Positions 56,994-64,000 of a stretch of 64,000 nucleotides of DNA are shown one piece after another. Origin of the DNA: Sphingomonas sp. AP4-R1 (lineage in GTDB: Bacteria > Pseudomonadota > Alphaproteobacteria > Sphingomonadales > Sphingomonadaceae); contig NZ_CP053346.1 in NCBI RefSeq assembly GCF_013113735.1, forward strand, positions 3,114,001-3,178,000. Reading direction: 5' to 3'. The notes beneath the pieces were generated by a model. That model saw only the letters and a list, made by a program, of their open reading frames with translations. It did no database searches and was not told the DNA's origin. The translations under genes were made by a program, and so were the position numbers. Each line of letters starts with the position of its first letter. Within the stretch, counting starts at the first letter, position 1.

Positions 56994-58003
56994 TTGCCGC
57001 ACAGCTTGATGATGCCCGCCACCAGATCCGATCGTCCGACCGGCTGCGCGGCGGAGCCCTTCTGGAGCGTGAAGCCGTCCGCAGCCGTGCCCTCGTCGAG
57101 CAGGCCCGTCGGCGCGATCGCATAGCCACCGGCGGCGACCATCGCCTTGAGGCCGGCCGGGCCGTCATCGCCGGCGGGCGAAAGGAGCAGGCCGACCGCA
57201 TCCGCCTTGGACGCGCACAAGGACGCGAACAGCAGCGAGATGGAGGGGCGATGGCCGGCGACGGGATCGCGCTGCAGCGCCCGGATCGTGCCGCCCGGCC
57301 ATTTGTCGACGACGATGTGATGCTCGTCCGAACGGGCCAGATAGATGCAGCCCGGCTCGACCGCGAGGCCATCCTCCGCGATCAGGACCTTGGGTTGCAC
57401 ATGTTCCCGGAGCTTGACCGCCAGCGTGTCGAGCAACTCCGGCCGCATATGCTGGACGACGATGGTGGGCGGGCAATTGGCGGGAAAGCTGCCCAGCAGG
57501 TCGAACAAAGTCTGCGTGCCGGCCTCGTCGCTGCCGATCGCCAATATCCGCCCGTTCCAGTCGAAGTTCGTCGCGACCGCGGGGGTGACGGCGACACGCT
57601 GCAGCGGCACGGTCTTGGCCGTCTTCAGGCGCTTGGCGATCTGGCTCAACAGCTTGCCGAATTCGTCCTGCGTCGCGACCTTGGGCTTCGGGAAGCAGTC
57701 GATCGCGCCGAGCCGGAGCGCCTCGATCGAGGCTTCGGCGCCGGCCTCGGTGCGCGCGGAGAACATGATCACCGGCATGGGCTGGCGCTGCATCAGTTCC
57801 TCGAGATATTCGATCCCGCTCATTCCCGGCATCTCGACGTCCAGCGTCATGACGTCGGGCCGCAGGCGATCGACCTCGGCGCGCGCTTCCGCCGCGCTGT
57901 CGGCCGTGCCGACCACCTGGATGCCGCTGATTTTCTCGAGGGCGCCGCTGATGAGCGCGCGCATGGTGATGGAATCGTCCACCACGAGGACTTTGGTTGC
58001 CAT
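56990..58003 (-). CDS. CheB-like protein lacking the catalytic serine
   Basis: A 337-residue paralogue of CheB. The receiver is intact (D10, D55 in TLDVEMPG). In the esterase domain the serine motif IGASTGG is changed to I156-G-S-D-E-A-G162, with D159 at the catalytic position; H185 (VVQHM) and D280 (GDDG) remain, but the TGM before the Asp is SPA. It probably binds receptors or CheA phosphate without esterase activity. Lies between cheW and the CheZ-like gene. Confidence 0.88.
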   Translation of the reverse strand: MATKVLVVDDSITMRALISGALEKISGIQVVGTADSAAEARAEVDRLRPDVMTLDVEMPGMSGIEYLEELMQRQPMPVIMFSARTEAGAEASIEALRLGAIDCFPKPKVATQDEFGKLLSQIAKRLKTAKTVPLQRVAVTPAVATNFDWNGRILAIGSDEAGTQTLFDLLGSFPANCPPTIVVQHMRPELLDTLAVKLREHVQPKVLIAEDGLAVEPGCIYLARSDEHHIVVDKWPGGTIRALQRDPVAGHRPSISLLFASLCASKADAVGLLLSPAGDDGPAGLKAMVAAGGYAIAPTGLLDEGTAADGFTLQKGSAAQPVGRSDLVAGIIKLCGK

Positions 58004-58028
58004 TTGCGCTTACCTATCGGGTGTTGGG

Positions 58029-58472
58029 TCAGGCGGCCTGGCCGAGCATGGCGTTCGCCTCGGCGAGGCGGTCCAGGCTCAGCAGCATGATCAGGCGATC
58101 GTCGAGCGTGCCGATGCCGTCGAGAAAGACCGAGGCCGAGGCGTCGCCCACGTCCGGCACCGGCTGGATATTCTCCGGCGCCAGCGTGACGATGTCGCTC
58201 ACCGCATCGACGATGATGCCCTGGAGCTGATCGGCGATGCGGACGACGATGATCACATGACGCGCGCTCGGTTCGGTCGTCCCCCATCCCAGCCGGCGGC
58301 GCAGATCGATCACCGGCAGGACGACCCCGCGAAGATTGACCACGCCGCGCACGTGCGCCGGCACGTTGGGCAGGGGGGTCGCGGGAGACCATGCCCGGAT
58401 TTCCCGAATGGCCATGATGTCGATGCCGAGGCGCCGATCACCGATTTCGAAGGTGATGAGCTGACGATTCAT
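58029..58472 (-). CDS. cheW: Chemotaxis adaptor CheW
   Basis: A 147-residue SH3-like coupling protein that links receptors and CheA (LITFEIGDRRLGIDIMAIREI, VRGVVNLRGVVLPVIDLRRRLG). Lies 11 bp after the MCP gene and 25 bp before cheB2. Confidence 0.94.
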   Translation of the reverse strand: MNRQLITFEIGDRRLGIDIMAIREIRAWSPATPLPNVPAHVRGVVNLRGVVLPVIDLRRRLGWGTTEPSARHVIIVVRIADQLQGIIVDAVSDIVTLAPENIQPVPDVGDASASVFLDGIGTLDDRLIMLLSLDRLAEANAMLGQAA

Positions 58473-58483
58473 GGGATCGGTCC

Positions 58484-59911
58484 TCAGAATTCCGACCAGT
58501 CATCGTCAGCCAGCGCGACGGCTGCGGACGAGGAGGCGGAGGCGCGGGGCAGGCTGCGCTGGGCGCGGGACGCGCGCGCCTGCAGCTGACGAACGGTGTT
58601 GGCGGCCTGCGGATGCTGCCGGGGGGCCGGCTGGCGGCCGAGCGTGAACCGTCCGATCTGGGCGGCGAGCGCATCCGCTTCGGCGGCGAGGCTGCGCGAG
58701 GCGGCGGTCGCCTGCTCCACCATGGCCGCATTCTGCTGGGTGACGCCGTCCATTTCGGCGACCGCGCTGTTCACCTGCTGGAGGCCGCTGGCCTGCTGTT
58801 CCGACGATGCGGCGATCCCCGCCACCAGGCCATCGATCTCGCCGATGCTGGTGATGATCCGCTGCAGCGCGGCGCCCGTCTCGCTGACCAGCGACACGCC
58901 GGCATCGACCTGCTGCGAACTGGCGGTGATGCGCGCCTTGACGTCCTTGGCGGCGTCGGCCGAGCGCTGGGCGAGCGCCCGCACCTCAGACGCGACCACC
59001 GCGAAACCCTTGCCGGCATCGCCGGCACGCGCCGCCTCGACACCCGCGTTCAGCGCCAGCAGATTGGTCTGGAACGCGATGCCGTCGATCACGCTGATGA
59101 TCTCGGAAATTTCGGTGGACGAACGCTCGATCCCGCCCATGGCATCGATCGCGCGGCTGACCACGGTGCCGCTATGCTCGGCTTCCTGACGGGCCTGGAT
59201 CACCGCCTTGTTGGCGCGGGCCGCGCTCGCCGCGGCCTCGCGCACCGTCGTGGTGATCTCGTCCATCGCCGCAGCGGTTTCCTCGAGGCTGGCCGCCTGC
59301 TGCTCGGTGCGCCGCGACAGATCGTTGGAGGCCTGGCTGATCTCGCTCGCGCCGGTATGGACGCCGCCGCTGGCTTCCGACACCGCGCCCAGCGTGGCCG
59401 AGAGTTCGTCCATCGCATGGTTGAAGTTGGACCGCAGCGATTCATATTGCGGCGGGAAGGCGATCGAAATCCGGTGGCTCAGATCGCCCTGCGAAAGCTT
59501 CTGCAGGCCGGTCGCCAGCGATTCCGCCATCGCCTCCTGATTGGCGGCGACCATCGCTTCTTCCATCTTGGAGCGGAAGATGGACATGGCCTTGGTCATG
59601 CGGCCGACGCAGTCGCCGTTCGCCGTGAAAAGGATCGGCGATTCCAGATCTCCGGCCGCCAGCGCTTCCATGCGCAGCACGGTGCCGACATAGGGCCCGC
59701 AGACCAGCCTGGATGCCAGCGCGGTGACGCCGATCAGCAGGCAGACGCCGCCGATCGCGATGCCGTCGATCGCCATCGCGTTCACGCCGGCGGCGTGGTT
59801 CGCCGCATAGACGGCGGCGGCCGCCATCGCGGCGCCGATGGCACCATAGACCGCCATCAAGGCGCGGAATTTGACGCGGATAGGAGCGCGGTTCCCAAAC
59901 CAGCTTAGCAT
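58484..59911 (-). CDS. Methyl-accepting chemotaxis protein
   Basis: A 475-residue receptor. Two N-terminal TM helices (about 18-38 and 48-70) are separated by a very short loop, so there is no periplasmic sensor domain. HAMP (about 75-125) is followed by a signalling domain with the hairpin tip DGIAFQTNLLALNAGVEAARAG. The C-terminus ends D-W-S-E-F, a CheR/CheB-tethering-type pentapeptide. GAGAGGA lies 8 bases before the ATG. First gene of the minus-strand operon. Confidence 0.93.
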   Translation of the reverse strand: MLSWFGNRAPIRVKFRALMAVYGAIGAAMAAAAVYAANHAAGVNAMAIDGIAIGGVCLLIGVTALASRLVCGPYVGTVLRMEALAAGDLESPILFTANGDCVGRMTKAMSIFRSKMEEAMVAANQEAMAESLATGLQKLSQGDLSHRISIAFPPQYESLRSNFNHAMDELSATLGAVSEASGGVHTGASEISQASNDLSRRTEQQAASLEETAAAMDEITTTVREAAASAARANKAVIQARQEAEHSGTVVSRAIDAMGGIERSSTEISEIISVIDGIAFQTNLLALNAGVEAARAGDAGKGFAVVASEVRALAQRSADAAKDVKARITASSQQVDAGVSLVSETGAALQRIITSIGEIDGLVAGIAASSEQQASGLQQVNSAVAEMDGVTQQNAAMVEQATAASRSLAAEADALAAQIGRFTLGRQPAPRQHPQAANTVRQLQARASRAQRSLPRASASSSAAVALADDDWSEF

Positions 59912-60216
59912 AGACCAGTCCTCTCGAAGGGCTGATGGGCCCTGACGGACCGCTTGTGGCTGATGGCCTATTAAACAGGCGTGAGATCCATTCCCCGTAT
60001 TTTTACCCAAGATCATCTGTAAAAATGAACTTGAAAGGGGGTATGTTAACGTAACAACATACGGTTTTTCTGAAAAAACTCACGAATATACCGATTGAAT
60101 GAGAGATTAATCAGAAGTGGATCGGCATTATGGTGGGATAGATTGTTTTCTACTAGACGAATCCTGGCTAAAATGATGAGTCTTAGCCCCGAGAATTTGG
60201 GTATTTCCGCCCAGCC
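59912..60216. other. AT-rich divergent region with inverted repeat (305 bp)
   Basis: Lies between the MCP operon and the FixL-like kinase. The stretch 60000-60180 is unusually AT-rich. TATGTT-8 bases-AACATA (60042-60061), with an inner GTTA-ACG-TAAC, is a likely regulator site. No gene is apparent. Confidence 0.5.
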
Positions 60217-61836
60217 ATGCAGACGACGATGAACCCTGGAAGCGCGAACAAAGCCGCGGAGCGGGCGTCTTTCCTGCCGGAAGGGCTGTTTTCGGTCGCG
60301 GCGCTGGCGGCCGTTGCCTCGCTGGCCGGCTGGGTCGAAAACTGGCCGGAACTGCGCGGATTCGGCATACCGGAATATCCCGACTGGCCGTTGACGGCCC
60401 TCTCCAACATCCTTCTTTCCATCGCGCTGCTGCTGACCGATCGCGTGCCGCAGAGCGTGCGGCGCGGGTTGCTGGCCGTTCCGATCGGCATCGCCGCGAT
60501 CGCTCTGCTGGAATATGGCTTCCGCACGTCGTTCGGCCTCGACGCGCTGCTGTTTCCGTCCCAGCTGCGCGGGATCGGATTGCCTCAACCCGGTCGGCCG
60601 GGGCTGGTGCCCGTCATCGCCCTGATCTCCATCGGGGTGGCGGCCTGGCGTGTCGGCGATCGCTCCCACCCGGCCGACACCAATGTCTTCCTGCTGGCCT
60701 GCGCCATGGTGGGGCTCAGTGCGACGTCGATCGCGCTGCTCATGCTGGAAACGGGCCTGACGGATCAGACCACCCGGCTGGCGGCGTCGCTTCCCGCGTC
60801 GGTCGCGTCGCTGGCGCAGGCCGGAGGGATCCTCGTCTGGCTGGGGCTGCGCGGCCGGGGTCTGCCGGCAGCGACCGGCAGGAGCAGGCGGCTCGTCAAT
60901 CTGGCGTTCGTCGCGGTTCTGATCCTGCCGGCGATCCTGTTGCCGATCCAGGTCAAGCTGGCGCAGATCGCCTTCGCGCCGAAGCTGACGACCGAGATCG
61001 TGGCATCGGCGCTGAATCTGCTGATCGTGGTCGGGTTGCTGGGCTGGACGATCGAGCGCCTGTCTCGCGAGCAGAGCGCGCTCCAGCAGTTGAACGCGGA
61101 ATATGCGCACAGCGCGCGCCTGAACGCGATGGGCGAGATGGCGTCGTCGCTGGCGCACGAGTTGAATCAGCCGCTGGCGGCGACGGCGAATTATCTCGGT
61201 GCCGCCAAGATCATGGTGGCGACACGGCCCGACGATCCGGACGTCGCGCAATTGCTGGATGCCGCGAACGCCCAATTGCTCCGCACGGGCGAGATCATCC
61301 GGCGCCTGCGCGATTTCATCGCCCGGCGCGATGTGGAACTCCGGGCGGAGGATCTGGCGCAGGTGATCCCGGAGGCCGCCAGCCTCGCGCTGGTCGGGCG
61401 GGGCGAAATCCTCACCAACTATCTGATCCGGCCCGCGGCCCGGCGCGTTCTCGTCGACCGGATCCAGATCCAGCAGGTGCTCGTGAACATCATGCGCAAC
61501 GCCGCCGAAGCGGTGAAAAGCCTGCCGCCCGACGAACGCACGATCGACGTCACGACCCAGAATGCGCAGACGAATTTCGTGGAGGTGGCGGTGTGCGATC
61601 ACGGGCGCGGCTTTCCGGCGCGCGTCCTCGCCGGCCTGCAGGCGTCTCGGCCATTTCCCGGCGCGGGGTTTCTCGGCGAAAAAGGGAGCGACGGGCTGGG
61701 CGTCGGGCTTTCGATCAGTCGCCGGATCGTCGAGGCGCATGGCGGCAGGCTGATCGCGTGGAACAATGCCGATCGCGGTGCGACCGTCGCCTTCACGCTG
61801 CCTTTGTATCACGCCATGACCGACATCGCGGCGTGA
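60217..61836 (+). CDS. Membrane-bound FixL/DctB-like sensor histidine kinase
   Basis: A 539-residue kinase. The first 285 residues contain about eight hydrophobic helices with no PAS or other named sensor. H314 lies in SSLAHELNQPLAATANYL, followed by the N box (IMRNAAEAV), CDHGRGFPA and SDGLGVGLSISRRIVEAHGG. The kinase core is FixL-like. Its TGA overlaps the GTG of the response-regulator gene. Signal unknown; the multi-helix sensor suggests a membrane or quinone signal. Confidence 0.9.
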   Translation: MQTTMNPGSANKAAERASFLPEGLFSVAALAAVASLAGWVENWPELRGFGIPEYPDWPLTALSNILLSIALLLTDRVPQSVRRGLLAVPIGIAAIALLEYGFRTSFGLDALLFPSQLRGIGLPQPGRPGLVPVIALISIGVAAWRVGDRSHPADTNVFLLACAMVGLSATSIALLMLETGLTDQTTRLAASLPASVASLAQAGGILVWLGLRGRGLPAATGRSRRLVNLAFVAVLILPAILLPIQVKLAQIAFAPKLTTEIVASALNLLIVVGLLGWTIERLSREQSALQQLNAEYAHSARLNAMGEMASSLAHELNQPLAATANYLGAAKIMVATRPDDPDVAQLLDAANAQLLRTGEIIRRLRDFIARRDVELRAEDLAQVIPEAASLALVGRGEILTNYLIRPAARRVLVDRIQIQQVLVNIMRNAAEAVKSLPPDERTIDVTTQNAQTNFVEVAVCDHGRGFPARVLAGLQASRPFPGAGFLGEKGSDGLGVGLSISRRIVEAHGGRLIAWNNADRGATVAFTLPLYHAMTDIAA

Positions 61837-62450
61837 TCCGCTACATCTTCATCATCGACGATGACGATGCCATGCGCGCGTCGCTGCTGTCGCTCCTCCG
61901 GACCCGGTCCGATCTGATCATCTCTCCCTTCCCGTCGGGAGACGCCTTCCTCGCGGCGCTGGGGGATCTGGAGCCGGGGGTCGCGCTGATCGACGTGAAC
62001 ATGCCGGGCGCCGACGGCGTCGAGGTGCTGCGCCGGTTGCGACAGGCGAAATCGCCGATCCAGAGCATCTTGATCACCGGGCACGGCAACATCGCGATGG
62101 CGGTCGAGGCGATGCGGAGCGGAGCCTATGAATTTCTGGAAAAGCCCTTCGATCACAGGGCGCTGCTGGCCGCGATCGACGGTGCCTATGTGCATCTGGA
62201 CCAGATCAACGCCGATAACGCGCAGGAAAAGCAGGCGAGGGCCAAGTTGCAGGCGCTTTCAGAGCGCGAAAAAACCGTTCTGAACAGCCTCGTCCACGGC
62301 ATGTCCAATAAACAGATCGCGTTCGATCTGGATATAAGCCCGCGAACCGTCGAATATTATCGCGCCAACGTCATGGAAAAGCTGAACGTCTCCAATCTGT
62401 CCGAGGCTTTGAGGGTGGCCTTCAAGGCGGGTATGTTTCATCTGTCGTGA
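61833..62450 (+). CDS. FixJ/NarL-type response regulator
   Basis: A 205-residue regulator with a FixJ-type receiver (D54 in VALIDVNMPGADG; ILITGHGNIAMAVEAMRSGAYEFLEKPF) and a LuxR-type HTH (LSEREKTVLNSLVHGMSNKQIA, SPRTVEYYRANVMEKL). GTG start within the kinase stop. Partner of the preceding kinase; targets unknown, though an inverted repeat at 60042 suggests autoregulation. Confidence 0.92.
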   Translation: MIRYIFIIDDDDAMRASLLSLLRTRSDLIISPFPSGDAFLAALGDLEPGVALIDVNMPGADGVEVLRRLRQAKSPIQSILITGHGNIAMAVEAMRSGAYEFLEKPFDHRALLAAIDGAYVHLDQINADNAQEKQARAKLQALSEREKTVLNSLVHGMSNKQIAFDLDISPRTVEYYRANVMEKLNVSNLSEALRVAFKAGMFHLS

Positions 62451-62632
62451 AGGGGATGAGGCCCTGGAGAATGCCGCGTCGGGTGATGCCGTCGGTCATG
62501 GCAGGCTGGGCTCCCAAACTGTGAAGAGGCAGATCTGTTGCCGGCGCGTCGGCGCTGCGACCATCGCGGCGATGGCGTGGCTTCAGGCCGGCCTTGGTGG
62601 GCCGTGGCCGCACGTTGGCGGCCACGATCCCG

Positions 62633-63109
62633 TCAGGCGGTGCTGGCGACCCGCGCGTGGCTGCCCGCCTCTGACGGGCTGATCGCGCTGCCGGTGAGGA
62701 GCTTGAGCTTGCCGGCGAGCGACAGGTCCGCCTCCCATAGTTCGGCATCGTCGATATCGAAGCGCAGCAGCGCCAGATCGGGATCGTCCTTCCCGCCCGG
62801 AAACCAGGCTTCCGCCGGCTTCGACCACAGTCTGTCGATCATCGCCTTGTCCTCATCGATCACGACCGAGCCGGAAAGACAGGCGAAAAAGTCATGTCCC
62901 TTGGATACGAACTGCGCCATCGCGCGGCCGCCGGCGGCAAGACGATTGCTCCGGCCGACGAAGAAATAGAGTCGATCGACCTGATCCTCGTCAAGCTGAG
63001 CGGTCAGCGGTTCGCTATGGCCGCCACCCTCGGTCAGCCCGATCATCAGGAAGGGGCTCTTCGACATGTATTTCCAGAGATCCTTCTTCAGCTGATGCAC
63101 GTCCGCCAT
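62633..63109 (-). CDS. Pyridoxamine 5'-phosphate oxidase-family general stress protein
   Basis: A 158-residue split-barrel flavin-binding protein (KKDLWKYMSKSPFLMIGL, LYFFVGRSNRLAAGG, LWSKPAEAWFPGGKDDPDLALLRF). The pattern matches general stress protein 26-like members that bind FMN or FAD. AAGGAG precedes the ATG. The frame continuing upstream is a shadow. Confidence 0.88.
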   Translation of the reverse strand: MADVHQLKKDLWKYMSKSPFLMIGLTEGGGHSEPLTAQLDEDQVDRLYFFVGRSNRLAAGGRAMAQFVSKGHDFFACLSGSVVIDEDKAMIDRLWSKPAEAWFPGGKDDPDLALLRFDIDDAELWEADLSLAGKLKLLTGSAISPSEAGSHARVASTA

Positions 63110-63319
63110 GTCTCGCTCCTTGTCGTTCACGAGTGCCAACGAACGAGGGATCGCGGGTTTCCGGGGAAAGACGATCTCGGTCCGACAGGCGGGCATTGCG
63201 CGGCGAGCAGGGTGTGGGGTCACGCCCGTTCGTGGCGCCCCAACGGTCCGCCGCTGTTCGCGCGCGGGTCGCCCCGTCATTCGCTTTGCGTGCGAAAGTT
63301 CGGTCGCTAAGGCGCGCGG

Positions 63320-64000
63320 ATGGAGCGACAGGCCCTCGTTATCGCGTTGATCGGTTTTCTCGGCATCGGCGCCCAGTGGGTTGCGTGGCGGACGGGATGG
63401 CCGGCGATCGCGCTGATGCTGGTGGCGGGCGTGGTCGCCGGCCCCGTCACCGGCCTGATCGTGCCCGCGCAGACATTCGGCAATTTGCTGGAGCCGATCG
63501 TGTCGATCGCGGTCGCCCTGATCCTGTTCGAAGGCGGGCTCAGTCTCAATTTCCGGGAGTTGCGGCGCACGGACGGCGCGGTCACCCGCCTGTTGATCCT
63601 CGGTGTGCCGATCGGCTGGGTGCTGGGTGCGCTGGCCTGCTATTATGTCGGCGGCCTCGTCTGGCCGGTCGCCATCCTGTTCGCGGGCATCATGGTGGTA
63701 ACGGGTCCGACGGTGGTGCTGCCGCTGTTGCGACAGAATAATATCGCGGCGCGGCCGCGGGCGATCCTGAAATGGGAAGCGATCGTCAACGATCCGATCG
63801 GCGCGCTGTGCGGGGTCGTGACGTACGAATATCTGCGGCGCGTGGGCGAGGGGGGAACGCTGGCAAGCGTGGCGGTGTCCCTGCTGGCGGCCAGCGTGAT
63901 CGCGGGGCTGATCGGCTGGCTTTCGGCCAGGGCGGTGGGCTGGGCATTCCCGCGCGGCCATGTGCCGGAATATCTGAAGGCGCCGGTGCTGCTCGTCTCC
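63320..64000 (+). CDS. CPA1-type sodium/proton antiporter (5' part)
   Basis: The first 227 codons of a Na+/H+ antiporter of the CPA1/NhaP type: LMLVAGVVAGPVTGLI, LILFEGGLSLNFREL, MVVTGPTVVLPLLRQ and the ion-binding WEAIVNDPIGAL motif. AAGG lies 8 bases before the ATG. It runs off the window end, so later helices and any cytoplasmic TrkA-type domain are not visible. Confidence 0.9.
   Translation, partial: MERQALVIALIGFLGIGAQWVAWRTGWPAIALMLVAGVVAGPVTGLIVPAQTFGNLLEPIVSIAVALILFEGGLSLNFRELRRTDGAVTRLLILGVPIGWVLGALACYYVGGLVWPVAILFAGIMVVTGPTVVLPLLRQNNIAARPRAILKWEAIVNDPIGALCGVVTYEYLRRVGEGGTLASVAVSLLAASVIAGLIGWLSARAVGWAFPRGHVPEYLKAPVLLVS

Overview
The window is one contiguous stretch of high-GC alphaproteobacterial chromosome, most likely from a member of the Sphingomonadaceae (a Sphingomonas-like organism). 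The gene content is typical of that family: rpiB-glyA-nrdR-trmJ in a row, a small gene, zapA, a 6S-like RNA and a 5-formyl-THF cyclo-ligase in a row, mreBCD-mrdA-rodA, tkt-gap-pgk-fba glycolysis genes, DUF1467, DUF2842 and DUF4230 proteins, and the palindromic intergenic repeats common in sphingomonads. Almost all of it is core chromosome. No rRNA, CRISPR array, intact insertion sequence or integrase was found.

Layout. 1-6370: priA (cut by the window edge), DUF1467, gltA, gltX, and divergent comEC. 6534-13375: a PAS hybrid histidine kinase, an overlapping trio (MBL hydrolase, DUF4230, SDR), a SleB-type hydrolase, an AI-2E-family permease, two tandem tRNA-Asp genes and a small membrane protein. 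13493-16377 (minus strand): alpha/beta hydrolase, small proteins, DUF2842, folate cyclo-ligase, 6S-like RNA, zapA. 16586-24142: central carbon metabolism (tkt, gap, pgk, fba) with a MOSC protein, a mazEF-like toxin-antitoxin pair and thiE. 24247-29089: a CHASE3/HAMP/GGDEF cyclase, arsR-arsC-arsH and an APC permease. 29097-37792: small proteins among repeats, rpsD, a phospholipase D, trmJ fused in frame to a GIY-YIG domain, nrdR, glyA, rpiB, divergent sdhB and a thioesterase. 37803-41056: zapE, a DUF442 phosphatase-like protein, a GNAT protein and a MarR-GNAT fusion. 41057-43912: mutL with a disturbed 3' end. 44025-49795: the rod-shape operon. Then tRNA-Lys and parDE. 50933-59911: a complete chemotaxis cluster in two convergent operons. 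60217-64000: a FixL/FixJ-like pair, a PPOX-family protein and a CPA1 antiporter (cut by the window edge).

The most unusual locus is the 3' end of mutL. The original GC-rich terminal 18 codons lie 828 bp downstream of the gene. The gene now ends in a different, AT-rich set of codons that encodes nearly the same peptide. Between the two copies lie two small genes of lower GC. This is what is expected when an element integrates into the end of a coding gene and rebuilds that end from its own DNA, but no recombinase is present. Other points of interest are a second CheB that has lost its catalytic serine, a 95-residue chemotaxis-linked protein with a CheZ-like D-L-x-x-Q motif, a repeat-mediated GIY-YIG/TrmJ fusion, and several near-perfect palindromes that look like operators for ars, mazEF, parDE, MarR and the first histidine kinase.
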